NCBI RefSeq assembly: GCF_023074175.1
Contig: NZ_JADPKS010000149.1
Coordinates: 1 to 64,000 of the forward strand
Length of the DNA: 64,000 nt
Source: Bradyrhizobium sp. 139
Lineage (GTDB): Bacteria; Pseudomonadota; Alphaproteobacteria; Rhizobiales; Xanthobacteraceae
Direction of reading: 5' to 3'
Shown here piece by piece: positions 28,506-36,571 of this stretch (the first letter of the stretch is position 1; the number at the start of each line of letters is the position of its first letter). A program made the position numbers and the translations under genes. Under the pieces are notes generated by a model, which did no database searches, was not told the DNA's origin, and was given only the letters and a program-made list of their open reading frames with translations.

Positions 28506-29270
28506 ATGGACACCTACAGTAGGGTCAGGGAGCCAGGAGGTGTTGGATGGAAGGGCGTCAACGTCGGTCTAGCGGCAGGCGGTGGCTCGCTCAGGCGGGG
28601 CCTTGAGATCTTCGTGGGCTACGTCTTTGCGTCCTACGGAACGCCCCTCAGAAGCTGCTATAAACCGGCACTTACCATCCTCTGGCCGGGCCAATATGGC
28701 GGTTACGGCGCTGTGACGACCGGGATCGGTATCGGCGCGATCCTGTCGGCTGTGGCAACCTTGAAAATTCGCATCGGCGATTTGGCGGCGCGCCAGACTC
28801 AGCTAAATGAAGCAACGCGCTTTATCGATTATATCGCAACAGCATTCTTTGCTGCCTACGGGATCGAGGCGGCGCTGAAATTTACCAGCGCTCTCCCACT
28901 TGCGATTGGAAACGCCTCGCCAGGGAACCACTTCGCTTTCCTTGCGCTTGTCGCGGCGTTCGCCATTCCTTCCTGCATGTTGTCCGGCTGCGGAGGAGGA
29001 CTAGTGAAGGGAGTTGTCGTCGACCTCGTTCTCATCAGGCCAAGAAATATTTGGAGAACGTGTTGCAATTGGTTCCTCGAGCCAAACCTCTGGATCTTCG
29101 CCGCGATCGCGCTCTTGGGTTTCGTGTTTTACGAACTGTTGGACCGCACACCGTTGAGCTTCGGATCCTGCGCACCAGTCAGCGATACTGGGCTCTATCT
29201 GACTATGCTTGCCTGTTCGGCGATAGCGGTTTGCGCTATCTGGCAAGTTGATCCCGCGACCCGACCTTAG
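28506..29270 (+). CDS. Membrane protein, possibly TRIC/UPF0126-like
   Basis: A 254-residue frame with about six hydrophobic segments. FIDYIATAFFAAYGIEAALKF followed by AFAIPSCMLSGCGGGLVKGVVVDLVL recalls the helix plus GxGGGxxRDVL element of TRIC/UPF0126 cation-channel proteins, but the Arg-Asp of that motif reads Lys-Gly here and the first 30 residues look atypical. It may be a diverged or partly decayed member. No operon partner is visible. The family call is tentative. Confidence 0.45.
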   Translation: MDTYSRVREPGGVGWKGVNVGLAAGGGSLRRGLEIFVGYVFASYGTPLRSCYKPALTILWPGQYGGYGAVTTGIGIGAILSAVATLKIRIGDLAARQTQLNEATRFIDYIATAFFAAYGIEAALKFTSALPLAIGNASPGNHFAFLALVAAFAIPSCMLSGCGGGLVKGVVVDLVLIRPRNIWRTCCNWFLEPNLWIFAAIALLGFVFYELLDRTPLSFGSCAPVSDTGLYLTMLACSAIAVCAIWQVDPATRP

Positions 29271-29441
29271 AGGCCGTCAGGCCCCGGAGCGGCGGCGTAG
29301 CGAACATTGCGGCACTTCGCATCCGTGCAAAAGTTCGGGTCCTCTGCGCTAAGGATCGGCAGTAGTGTTTAGGTATCCGTTGATGGGCATACGAATCGCT
29401 TGTCAGGCGTTATGTAAACAGAGGACGACAGGAGATATTGC

Positions 29442-29789
29442 ATGTCAGGAGAAAAGTTCGGTGAGTTCGTCCGCCGAGAACGTGAGGCGAAGGAAATAGG
29501 ATTGCGGGAAATGGCGAAGATGATCGGTGTGAGTCCCACCTACCTTTCGAAGGTCGAGCGCGACGAGTTCCCACCGCCGGCCGAGGACAAGGTGAAGGCT
29601 ATTGCCAAATTCATTGACCGCGATACCGACGAACTGATGGCGCGAGCGGACCGGGTGTCGTCCGACTTGTCGGACATTATAAAACGGCATCCGGTCGAAC
29701 TAGCGGCGCTGCTTCGGACCACCAAGGGCCTAACCGCAGATGAGGTGACGAAACTTGCCCGACAAGCACAGAGGGCCAAGGAGAAATGA
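29442..29789 (+). CDS. XRE-family HTH regulator of an ICE-type module
   Basis: A 115-residue protein. The HTH domain covers residues 5-65: KFGEFVRREREAKEIGLREMAK, then IGVSPTYLSKVERDEFPPPAEDKVKAIAKFI, and a helical tail ends in lysines. AGGAGA precedes the ATG. An ImmA/IrrE-type protease remnant starts 44 bases later, the usual pairing in which the protease cleaves the XRE repressor after DNA damage to release an integrative element. With the protease broken, repression could be permanent. Confidence 0.88.
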   Translation: MSGEKFGEFVRREREAKEIGLREMAKMIGVSPTYLSKVERDEFPPPAEDKVKAIAKFIDRDTDELMARADRVSSDLSDIIKRHPVELAALLRTTKGLTADEVTKLARQAQRAKEK

Positions 29790-29833
29790 AGGCTTAAACC
29801 GGCGTTCAACGATGCAGATGAGGATTCGGTTTC

Positions 29834-30604
29834 ATGACCAAGTTCGTACCCTACCTTGCCGATGAGGCGATCGAGCGCAATGTTGCGGCATCGATTGCCG
29901 ACTATGCGCAAGCTCGCGGGGTCATTATCCAGTCGCCAATCCCGATCGAGGACATCGTCCAGAAGCACCTGAAGCTCACCATCGAGTTCGACGACACGCA
30001 TGGCCTCTTCGGAGTTCCGCGTACCGGTGACGACCCCGACATCCTCGGCGCGATGTTCTTTGAGGAAGCGCGAATAGTGATCGACGAGAGCCTTGATCCG
30101 GAGGAGTATCCGGCGAGGGAAGGTCGCTATCGTTTCACTTTGGCCAACGAGGGCGGCGGGCATTGGCGCCTGCATCGTCATCTGTTCGCCAAGGACCCGG
30201 CGCAGTCTGCCTTATTCGGCGGGCCAGCGGCACCGTCGGTCATTTGCCAGTCAAGCCAACCCAAAGAGCGAGTCGAGTGGCAGGCAGATTTCTAAGCATC
30301 TTGCCTGCTGATGCCGCGCAAACTAGTTTTTGCCGCGTGGGACGAGATGTTCCCCGACCGCAAGCAACGTGTGTTGCAACCCGCCACGCCGATCGATCAC
30401 CCTTTCGCCGAGATCGCCCGGTTCGAGTGCCCCATCCGCGGCGCCGAATTCACCGAAAGCGACGATCAAGCCCTCGAAAGCTTCGCCAAACCGTTCGCCG
30501 AAAAATTCCTCGTCTCGCCAATCGCCATGCGCATCCGGCTGGAAAAACTCGGGCTTCTGTACCGCGTGGTCCCGATCCAGCGGCTGCTCTCCGATGGCTC
30601 GTGA
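29834..30604 (+). pseudogene. ImmA/IrrE-type metallopeptidase interrupted by an in-frame stop
   Basis: The two open frames are in the same phase and form one protein of about 256 residues split by TAA at 30293-30295: EWQADF-stop-ASCLLMPRKLVFAAWDEMFP. Family members have a tyrosine there (ADFYASCLLMP), so a single base change from TAC or TAT explains it. The metal site reads ANEGGGHWRLHRH; the usual HExGH (HExxH) has its first His replaced by Asn and an extra Gly. The C-terminal half (FAKPFAEKFLVSPIAMRIRLEKLGLL) is well preserved. It is paired with the XRE gene before it. Confidence 0.8.
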
Positions 30605-30630
30605 AGCCCTTTTTTTGAGGAGATCGTCAA

Positions 30631-30897
30631 GTGTCAACTGGACAAGCGATGTCGGAAAGCCGAACGGGGGAAAACTCGTTCGAAACACGCGACTTCCATC
30701 TTGCCTGCTTCCTGCGCTGCACTGGCTACGAACTGCTCGACCTTCGCGCCGAAGGGCGGCGCAAGGTCTTCGTCTTTCAGGATCGCGCCACGCGGCGTGA
30801 CAACGTGATGGCATTTTATAGCGACACGACCAGCGTTCGGCCCTTGGCCTTCGCAGCGACTATCAAGGACATGAAGGGATTGCTTCACAATGGCTGA
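30631..30897 (+). CDS. DUF5659-like small protein
   Basis: Eighty-eight residues from a GTG start 9 bases after GAGGAG; the ATG at 30649 is an alternative. The text FETRDFHLACFLRCTGYELLDLRAEGRRKVFVFQD, then RPLAFAATIKDMKGLLHN, fits DUF5659, small proteins of unknown role in integrative elements and phages next to primase genes. It overlaps the following gene by 8 bases, indicating one operon. Confidence 0.7.
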   Translation: MSTGQAMSESRTGENSFETRDFHLACFLRCTGYELLDLRAEGRRKVFVFQDRATRRDNVMAFYSDTTSVRPLAFAATIKDMKGLLHNG

Positions 30898-31111
30898 ACC
30901 CCATACCGCACCGCCGTTCCAGCGCGCCAAGAGCGGGCAGCTTCGGGAAGCTCTCGACCGCCTCGAAGGGCTCTTCGTCGATGGGCTGAGGCACGGTTTC
31001 TTCCACTATTCGATCGCCGGCGAATCGGCAACGGCGGTCAAGCGCCAGCTCGTGATCCGCGCTGGCAAGAGCCATAAGTTCACGATTCTCGAGGACGAAG
31101 TATCGCGTTGA
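30890..31111 (+). CDS. Hypothetical ICE-module protein
   Basis: Seventy-three residues, overlapping the DUF5659 gene. The sequence is polar with KSGQLREALDRLEGLFVDGLRHGFFHYSIAGE and a basic C-terminus (KRQLVIRAGKSHKFTIL). No family is known to me. Its coupling in a compact cluster with the XRE, protease and primase genes supports that it is real and belonged to the element's replication or control operon. Confidence 0.6.
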   Translation: MAEPHTAPPFQRAKSGQLREALDRLEGLFVDGLRHGFFHYSIAGESATAVKRQLVIRAGKSHKFTILEDEVSR

Positions 31112-31245
31112 AACGCGATGATCGGCGATCCCTGCGATGGGGACGCCCAAGATGCAAATTCCTTTTGGGTCCAGCGTCATCGGTGGGAATCCGAGACCGG
31201 AGGCCAGGAGCACGGAACGGCGAGAAGCCGACCGTGAGGTCATCG

Positions 31246-31470
31246 ATGAAACGCCTCGACGCTGCAAACGATAATCAGATTGGGCAACAGATCGTCCGAA
31301 CCCGGCAAGTTTGGCAATCGCGCCTCAGGCGCGGCCTAACCGACGAGGACGCCCGGCAAATCATGCAATTGGCTTCTTCGGCGTCCTCACCGAATGGTAG
31401 CAGGCCGAGAAGCTCGCCGCTTCGAATGTCGACAACGCGCCTAACACGCCGAATGAGGGCGAGGTGGGCT
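31246..31470 (+). pseudogene. Small ICE-module protein, frameshifted
   Basis: It begins MKRLDAANDNQIGQQIVRTRQVWQSRLRRGLTDEDARQI and changes frame near 31365, after which another frame reads GFFGVLTEWXQAEKLAASN-like text and ends at the start of the primase fragment. The N-terminus looks like a short accessory protein often placed before primases in rhizobial elements. Function unknown. Confidence 0.5.
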
Positions 31471-31972
31471 ATGACCGCTGAGACCATGCTAAGATCCTCG
31501 GCGGGCGCAAAGCGGGCGGGGCTTGGATGGCCTGTTGCCCGGCGCACGAAGATCGCGAGCCGAGCCTCTCGATCTGCGACTGCAAGCGGCAAGGTGCTCG
31601 TCCGCTGCCACGCCGGATGCGATCAGCGCGACGTGATCGCCGCCCTTCGCGCACATGGCGCATGGGAAACCAACAGCCGATATGAAGGTCGGTACTCGTA
31701 CGAAGGTCGGTACTCGCGCAAGTTTCATCGCCGGGCTCCTGCTGAACCCGGTCCTGACAACTTGAAACGCACTGAAGCCGCGTTTGGCATCTGGCAGGCA
31801 TCGCAACCGGCGGAAAAAACGCCCGTTGAAACCTGTTTGCGGTCGCGTGGGATCATTCACAAGCCATCGACCATCCGCTTTCATACCGGATTGAAGCATC
31901 CTTCGGGCGGCGTCTGGCCGTCAATGGTGGCGCTGGTTACGGGGCGGCACCGATGGCAAGCCGATCGCCATT
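31471..31972 (+). pseudogene. CHC2/Toprim-type primase N-terminal fragment
   Basis: Joined frames give MTAET, ILGGRKAGGAWMACCPAHEDREPSLSICD (zinc-finger CPAHED element), then KVLVRCHAGCDQRDVIAALRAHG and RTEAAFGIWQASQPAEKTPVETCLRSRGI. This is the start of the bifunctional primase/Toprim proteins of phages and integrative elements. Shifts occur near 31490 and 31590 and near 31945. Similarity ends at KPIAI at about 31972, exactly where the oppositely oriented hoxA sequence begins, so a recombination joined the two. Confidence 0.75.
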
Positions 31973-32453
31973 AAAGCTGCTTTGCGGCGCCGCGCTGGAC
32001 CGACACGACCTTCTTGACGTACCCGGGCCTCGCCTTGACGTCGACCCCGCCGTTTCCGTTTCCTTCTGAAGCCGGTAGAGCTGAACTGCTTTCTTGACGA
32101 TGTCGACCAACCCGTCCGGCTGCATGGCTTCGTGATGTATTGATAGATGCCGGCCTCGTTGAGGCCGGCGATGATGTCTTCGCAGTCAGAATAGCCGGAG
32201 ATGATCATCCGCACCGGATCCGGCCATATGTCGCGGACGCGCTTCAGGAAGCTGACGCCCGATTCGTGCGGCATCCGCTGGTTGCAGACAATGGCGTGGA
32301 CGATTTCGCCTTCCAGGAGCTTCTCCGCATCGGCCGCATTGCCGGCGCACAATACCTCGAATCCTGGTCGAGGACGCGCCGCAGAGCCTCCTGCGAGAGA
32401 ATCTCGTCGACGACGAGGAGAATGGTTCCTTGGACGTTTCCTGGCATACTCAT
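31973..32453 (-). pseudogene. hoxA: hoxA, truncated and frameshifted hydrogenase response regulator
   Basis: The ATG overlaps the hypX stop by 4 bases. Frames join as MSMPGNVQGTILLVVDEILSQEALRRVLDQD, FEVLCAGNAADAEKLLEGEIVHAIVCNQRMPHESG, YITKP, then DGLVDIVKKAVQLYRLQKETETAG and VVSVQRGAAKQ. Only the receiver and linker remain; the AAA+ sigma54-activation and Fis-type DNA-binding domains are gone. Single-base losses occur near 32364, 32121 and 32062. The phospho-acceptor Asp of the CDQRMP motif is Asn (about residue 58), and one of the paired acidic residues (LVDDE) is Val. It cannot activate hupSL. Confidence 0.88.
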
Positions 32454-34150
32454 GATCGCACCGCCATGCAGGTAGGTCGTGCGCGCTCACGCCGCGACCG
32501 GTGATTAGCGATTGTCAACGGCGTACGCGACTTCGGGACCTTGTGAATGAAATTGTAACGCGCCACGTGGTAGCTTGGATCGAAGCCGTAGAAGTTGAGC
32601 CGCATGCGGCGCAGCTCCTCGTTGCGGTACGCGTCGAGCGGCTTCTCGGCTTCGGCGGCGGCGCGGCGCCTTTGCTTGTCGACAAGGCGCGCGGCATAGT
32701 CGGGATCCGATGCAAGCGCGGCGGCGAGCTTCACGAGATCGTCCGTTGCCGCGCCCCTGGCCGTCAGCACGCGATCGACGATGCCGAGGCGTCCGGCCTC
32801 AGCCACGCCGATCGGCAGCCGGCATTGAGTGATCATGGCCGCATTCGCGGCACCCGCGCGCCACGGCAGAAGATAGGTCCAGTGTTCCGAACCTAGAGAT
32901 TGCCCATGTCCTTTGTAATGCGGATTGAGCACGATCCGATCGCTGGCCCAGACCTCGTCGGCAGCGAGGCTGAGGAACACGCCGCCTGCGCCGGCATTGC
33001 CGCGAACGACGGAAACCACCAGCCGATCGATGGTCTCGATGATGGCCCGCGCGAGATCGTCGATCGCGTTGATGTTGCGCCAGGATTCATCCGCCGCGCT
33101 GTCGGCGGCCTCGATCTCGGCAAGATGAATGCCGTTCGACCAATAATCACGGCCGCCGGTCAGCAGCAGCACCTTGGTTGCGCGCGCAAGCGCGGTTCGA
33201 TAGGCGCTGAGCAGTGCCTTGCAGTCGTCGGAGCTCATGGCGCCGTTGTAGAAGTTGAATTGCAGTTCGCCAACCTCGCAATGCTCGCGATATTCGATCG
33301 GACCGTAGCCGCATCCTGGCCTGTGCGGCAGATGCGCGGCTTCCGACGCGAAGATCTTCGTCGCCGGAAGCTTCAAGCTCTTCGGCGCGACACTCCGGAC
33401 GTGGCCGATCCAGACCGCGCCGTCGACGGTGGCCCGGGCCAGCGCACCGTCGCACTGCGCCACCACGGTGCCGGGTACGCCGGAGATGCCATGGGCCTCA
33501 TGCGCATCGAACAGCCGGACGTCCTGCCAGAACAGACTGTCGGTCAGGCCGGGCATGCCGTCGGCGCTGTCGATCTTGCGAAGCACCTCGACGGTTGTGT
33601 CGTGCTGCCAGTCGATCGCGCGATCCGCTTGCCGGCAGGGCCCTCGCACGCGAATGCGCGGATCGTCGCTCGCCATTGGCGCGGGCGCCTCGTGCCCGGC
33701 CTCGATCGCGGCAATGGCCTCGAGCACCGCCTCCACCGCGTAGGAGGTGACCTCGTTGCGGTAGATGCTGGACTTCGCGGCACGCCGCATCGGGAACGTG
33801 CGATGGACCCAGATCGGACCGGCGTCGAACTCGCCATCCGCCTGCAGCACCGTGACACCCCACTCCGCGACGCCCTCGAGAATGGCCCAGTCGAGAGCCG
33901 CAGGACCGCGGTCACCGGGCGGGCCGGGGTGCACGAGGAGGCAACGCACGCCACGCCAGACATCGTCCGGGATCGCCCGTTTCAAGAACGGCGCGATAAT
34001 GAGGTCGGGCCGATACAGCGCAACACTTTCGCGGGTCACGTCGGGATGGATATCGAGCTCGACCGAGACCTCATGGCTACGCTCGCAGAGTTCGACATGC
34101 AGCCGCTGCGTCAGGTTGTTAAAGGAATGCGACAAAAGCAGAATGCGCAT
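32450..34150 (-). CDS. hypX: HypX/HoxX, CO-ligand synthesis for NiFe hydrogenase
   Basis: About 566 residues from the ATG preceded by GAGG (a TTG 12 bases upstream is an alternative). The N-terminal half resembles formyl-tetrahydrofolate hydrolase/transferase: RCLLVHPGPPGDRGPAALDWAILEG and VTVLQADGEFDAGPIWVHRTFP. The C-terminal half is a crotonase fold: LLLTGGRDYWSNGIHLAEIEA and AGAGGVFLSLAADEVWASDRIVLNPHY. HypX uses formyl-THF to make CO for the active-site iron under aerobic conditions. Its stop overlaps the hoxA remnant and it follows hypE directly. No break is seen. Confidence 0.92.
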   Translation of the reverse strand: MRILLLSHSFNNLTQRLHVELCERSHEVSVELDIHPDVTRESVALYRPDLIIAPFLKRAIPDDVWRGVRCLLVHPGPPGDRGPAALDWAILEGVAEWGVTVLQADGEFDAGPIWVHRTFPMRRAAKSSIYRNEVTSYAVEAVLEAIAAIEAGHEAPAPMASDDPRIRVRGPCRQADRAIDWQHDTTVEVLRKIDSADGMPGLTDSLFWQDVRLFDAHEAHGISGVPGTVVAQCDGALARATVDGAVWIGHVRSVAPKSLKLPATKIFASEAAHLPHRPGCGYGPIEYREHCEVGELQFNFYNGAMSSDDCKALLSAYRTALARATKVLLLTGGRDYWSNGIHLAEIEAADSAADESWRNINAIDDLARAIIETIDRLVVSVVRGNAGAGGVFLSLAADEVWASDRIVLNPHYKGHGQSLGSEHWTYLLPWRAGAANAAMITQCRLPIGVAEAGRLGIVDRVLTARGAATDDLVKLAAALASDPDYAARLVDKQRRRAAAEAEKPLDAYRNEELRRMRLNFYGFDPSYHVARYNFIHKVPKSRTPLTIANHRSRRERARPTCMAVRS

Positions 34151-34158
34151 CCTGAGCC

Positions 34159-35199
34159 TCAACAGATCCGAGGTAATTGTTCGCCCGACAGCCAGTCGAC
34201 GATCCTTCCGCCGCCAAAGCTCGTCGCCATCTGCACGAAATGGTGGTCGTCTGCCACGGCCTCGCCGATCTCGGCGGCATCACGGCCGAGCGGATGCACC
34301 CGCATCGCCGCAAGCACGGCTGCTGCAACCTCGGGCGCCACGATCGCTGCTAGCTTGCCCTCGTTGGCGACGTAGAGCGGATCGAGCCCGAGCAGTTCGC
34401 AGGCCGCAGCAACACCGGGCTTCACGGGGATCGACGCCTCCTGAAGTCGGAAGCCGAGGCCGGACTGCTGGGCGATCTCGTTCAGCGTCGCGGCGAGCCC
34501 ACCGCGGGTGGGATCGCGCATCAGACGGATGCCCTTGCCGCCGGCCGCCAGCATGCTCGCCACGAACTCATGCAACGACGCGGAATCCGAGACGATCTCG
34601 GTCTCAAAAGCGAGGTTCTGGCGTTTGGACATGATGGCGACGCCATGGTCCCCGAGCGTTCCAGAAATCAGGACACGATCGCCGACGCGGGCATTCCCGG
34701 CAGAGAGGTCGAGCCCGGCAGGCACGACACCGATCCCGGCTGTCGAGATGAACAGGCCGTCCGCCTTGCCGCGTTCGACGACCTTCGTGTCACCGGTGAT
34801 GATGTAGACGCCCGCGGCTCGCGCGGCCTCGCCCATGGAATCCGCAATCATCTTCAGGTCGGAGAAACGAAAACCTTCCTCGATGATGAAGCTCGCCGAG
34901 AGATAGAGGGGCCGCGCGCCGGCCATGGCGATGTCGTTGACAGTGCCATGCACGGCGAGCGAGCCGATATTGCCGCCTGGAAAGAACAGCGGCGAGACCA
35001 CATAGCCGTCGGTCGTCATCACCATGCGCCCGGCGCCGACATCGAACGCAGACTGGTCGTTGCCGCACGCCAGCCATTCATTGCCGAAGGCCTCGTGGAA
35101 CAGGCCCGAGATCAGTTGCGACATCGCGCGGCCACCGGATCCGTGGGACAGGTCGACGCAGCCGTTCCTTATGTCGAGCTTGCGCTGATGGGCTTTCAT
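34159..35199 (-). CDS. hypE: HypE, carbamoyl dehydratase of CN ligand synthesis
   Basis: A 346-residue AIR-synthase-like protein starting MKAHQRKLDIRNGCVDLSHGSGGRAM, which overlaps the hypD stop by 4 bases. ATP-binding and core segments are VMTTDGYVVSPLFFPGGNIGSLAVHGTVNDIAMAGA, ITGDTKVVERGKADG and RLMRDPTRGGLAATLNEIA. It ends PRIC, the C-terminal Cys that receives carbamoyl from HypF and is dehydrated to thiocyanate before CN transfer to iron on HypCD. Everything needed for function is present. Confidence 0.95.
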   Translation of the reverse strand: MKAHQRKLDIRNGCVDLSHGSGGRAMSQLISGLFHEAFGNEWLACGNDQSAFDVGAGRMVMTTDGYVVSPLFFPGGNIGSLAVHGTVNDIAMAGARPLYLSASFIIEEGFRFSDLKMIADSMGEAARAAGVYIITGDTKVVERGKADGLFISTAGIGVVPAGLDLSAGNARVGDRVLISGTLGDHGVAIMSKRQNLAFETEIVSDSASLHEFVASMLAAGGKGIRLMRDPTRGGLAATLNEIAQQSGLGFRLQEASIPVKPGVAAACELLGLDPLYVANEGKLAAIVAPEVAAAVLAAMRVHPLGRDAAEIGEAVADDHHFVQMATSFGGGRIVDWLSGEQLPRIC

Positions 35200-36338
35200 G
35201 ACGCCCGCCGTTGCTGATGATCGCGGAAGCGGCCGTAGGTCCAGTGTGCCGCACATGCACCCTCGGACGAGACCATGCAGGACCCCATCGGCGTCTCCGG
35301 CGTGCACATCGTGCCGAACAGCTTGCAGTCAACCGGCTTCTTCACGCCGCGCAGGATGGCGCCGCATTCGCAGGCCGGATTGTCGGCAACGCGAAGCTCG
35401 TTCATGTCGAAGCGGACCTCGGCGTCGTATTTGGCGTAGGCCCGCTTCAGCTTGAGCCCGCTATAAGGCACTAGGCCGAGACCGCGCCACTCGAACTGGT
35501 CGCGCAGCTCGAAAACGTCGGAGACCTCCTCCTTGGCACGCAGATTGCCGTCACGGGTTACTGCGCGGCTATACTGGTTCTCCACCTCATGTCGGTGCTC
35601 GTTGACCTGCCGCACCAGCATCAGGATCGCCTGCATCATGTCGAGCGGCTCGAAGCCCGCGATCACCACCGGCTTGCCGAATTCTTCGGCAAAGAACTCG
35701 TAAGGCTCGGTGCCGATGATGATCGAGACATGGGCCGGCCCGACGAAGCCGTCGATCTCGACGCGGCCGATATTGCGGATATCGGGGCTTTCCAGGATGT
35801 TCTGCATCGCCGGCGGCGTCAGCACATGATTGCAGAACACGCTGAAGTTCTTGAGCTGCTTCTTCTCGGCGAGCCGGATCATCACGGCGGTCGGCGGCGT
35901 CGTGGTCTCGAAGCCGATGGCGAAGAACACGACCGCGCGGCCGGGAATTTCTTCCGCAACACGGATTGCATCAATCGTGGAATAAACCATACGGACGTCG
36001 GCGCCGCGCGCCTTCGCCTTCAGCAGCGAAGCACCCTGCGAGCCCGGCACCCGCATCAGGTCGCCGTAGACGCAAAGGATCACGTCCGGCCGCTCGGCGA
36101 GCCGGATCGCCATGTCGATGCGTCCCGCTGGCAAGACGCAGACAGGGCAGCCGGGGCCGTGGATCATCCGCACGTTCTTCGGCAGCATGTCCTCCAGCCC
36201 GTAGCGGGAGATTGCATGCGTGTGGCCGCCGCAAAATTCCATGAAACGATAGGATTTTTCCGGATCTGCCTCCGAGCGAATCGCCTTCGCCAATCCCAGC
36301 GCGATCTCCTTGTCGCGAAACTCGTCGGCATATTTCAT
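35196..36338 (-). CDS. hypD: HypD, Fe(CN)2CO scaffold protein
   Basis: A 380-residue iron-sulfur protein. Signature stretches are MEFCGGHTHAISRYGLE, MIHGPGCPVCVLPAGRIDMA, FFAIGFETTTPPTAVMI, HVSIIIGTEPYEFFAEEFGKPVVIAGFEP and a C-terminal Cys-rich part NPACECGAILRG and KLFGTMCTPETPMGSCMVSSEGACAA. With HypC it holds the iron while CN and CO are added. Overlaps of 4 bases with hypC and hypE show tight coupling. Confidence 0.95.
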   Translation of the reverse strand: MKYADEFRDKEIALGLAKAIRSEADPEKSYRFMEFCGGHTHAISRYGLEDMLPKNVRMIHGPGCPVCVLPAGRIDMAIRLAERPDVILCVYGDLMRVPGSQGASLLKAKARGADVRMVYSTIDAIRVAEEIPGRAVVFFAIGFETTTPPTAVMIRLAEKKQLKNFSVFCNHVLTPPAMQNILESPDIRNIGRVEIDGFVGPAHVSIIIGTEPYEFFAEEFGKPVVIAGFEPLDMMQAILMLVRQVNEHRHEVENQYSRAVTRDGNLRAKEEVSDVFELRDQFEWRGLGLVPYSGLKLKRAYAKYDAEVRFDMNELRVADNPACECGAILRGVKKPVDCKLFGTMCTPETPMGSCMVSSEGACAAHWTYGRFRDHQQRRAS

Positions 36339-36571
36339 TGCGCGGCCTCCCGGCTTTCGGCGCCGATTTCACGCAACAGCTCCAGCGTCCGCTGCGCCTC
36401 CTCCGCATCGATCTTGGTCAGGGCGTAGCCCACATGGATGATCACGTAGTCGCCGACGGCGAGGTTTTCGATCAGCGCCACCGAGATCTCCTTGCGGACG
36501 CCATCGATCGAGACGACGGCCATGTCGTCGGGCAGGAGCTTTGTGACCTCGGCAGGTATCGCGAGACACAT
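36335..36571 (-). CDS. hypC: HypC, hydrogenase assembly chaperone
   Basis: Seventy-eight residues with the family N-terminus MCLAIPAEV, whose Cys2 binds the iron complex and the large-subunit precursor, then VSIDGVRKEISVALIENLAVGDYVIIHVGYALTKID, and the usual helical tail EEAQRTLELLREI. It shares one base with the hypF stop and four with hypD. Confidence 0.95.
   Translation of the reverse strand: MCLAIPAEVTKLLPDDMAVVSIDGVRKEISVALIENLAVGDYVIIHVGYALTKIDAEEAQRTLELLREIGAESREAAQ

Noticed and set aside
32900..34375. 491-codon plus-strand open frame opposite hypX and hypE
   Set aside because: Antisense artefact spanning two genuine coupled genes.
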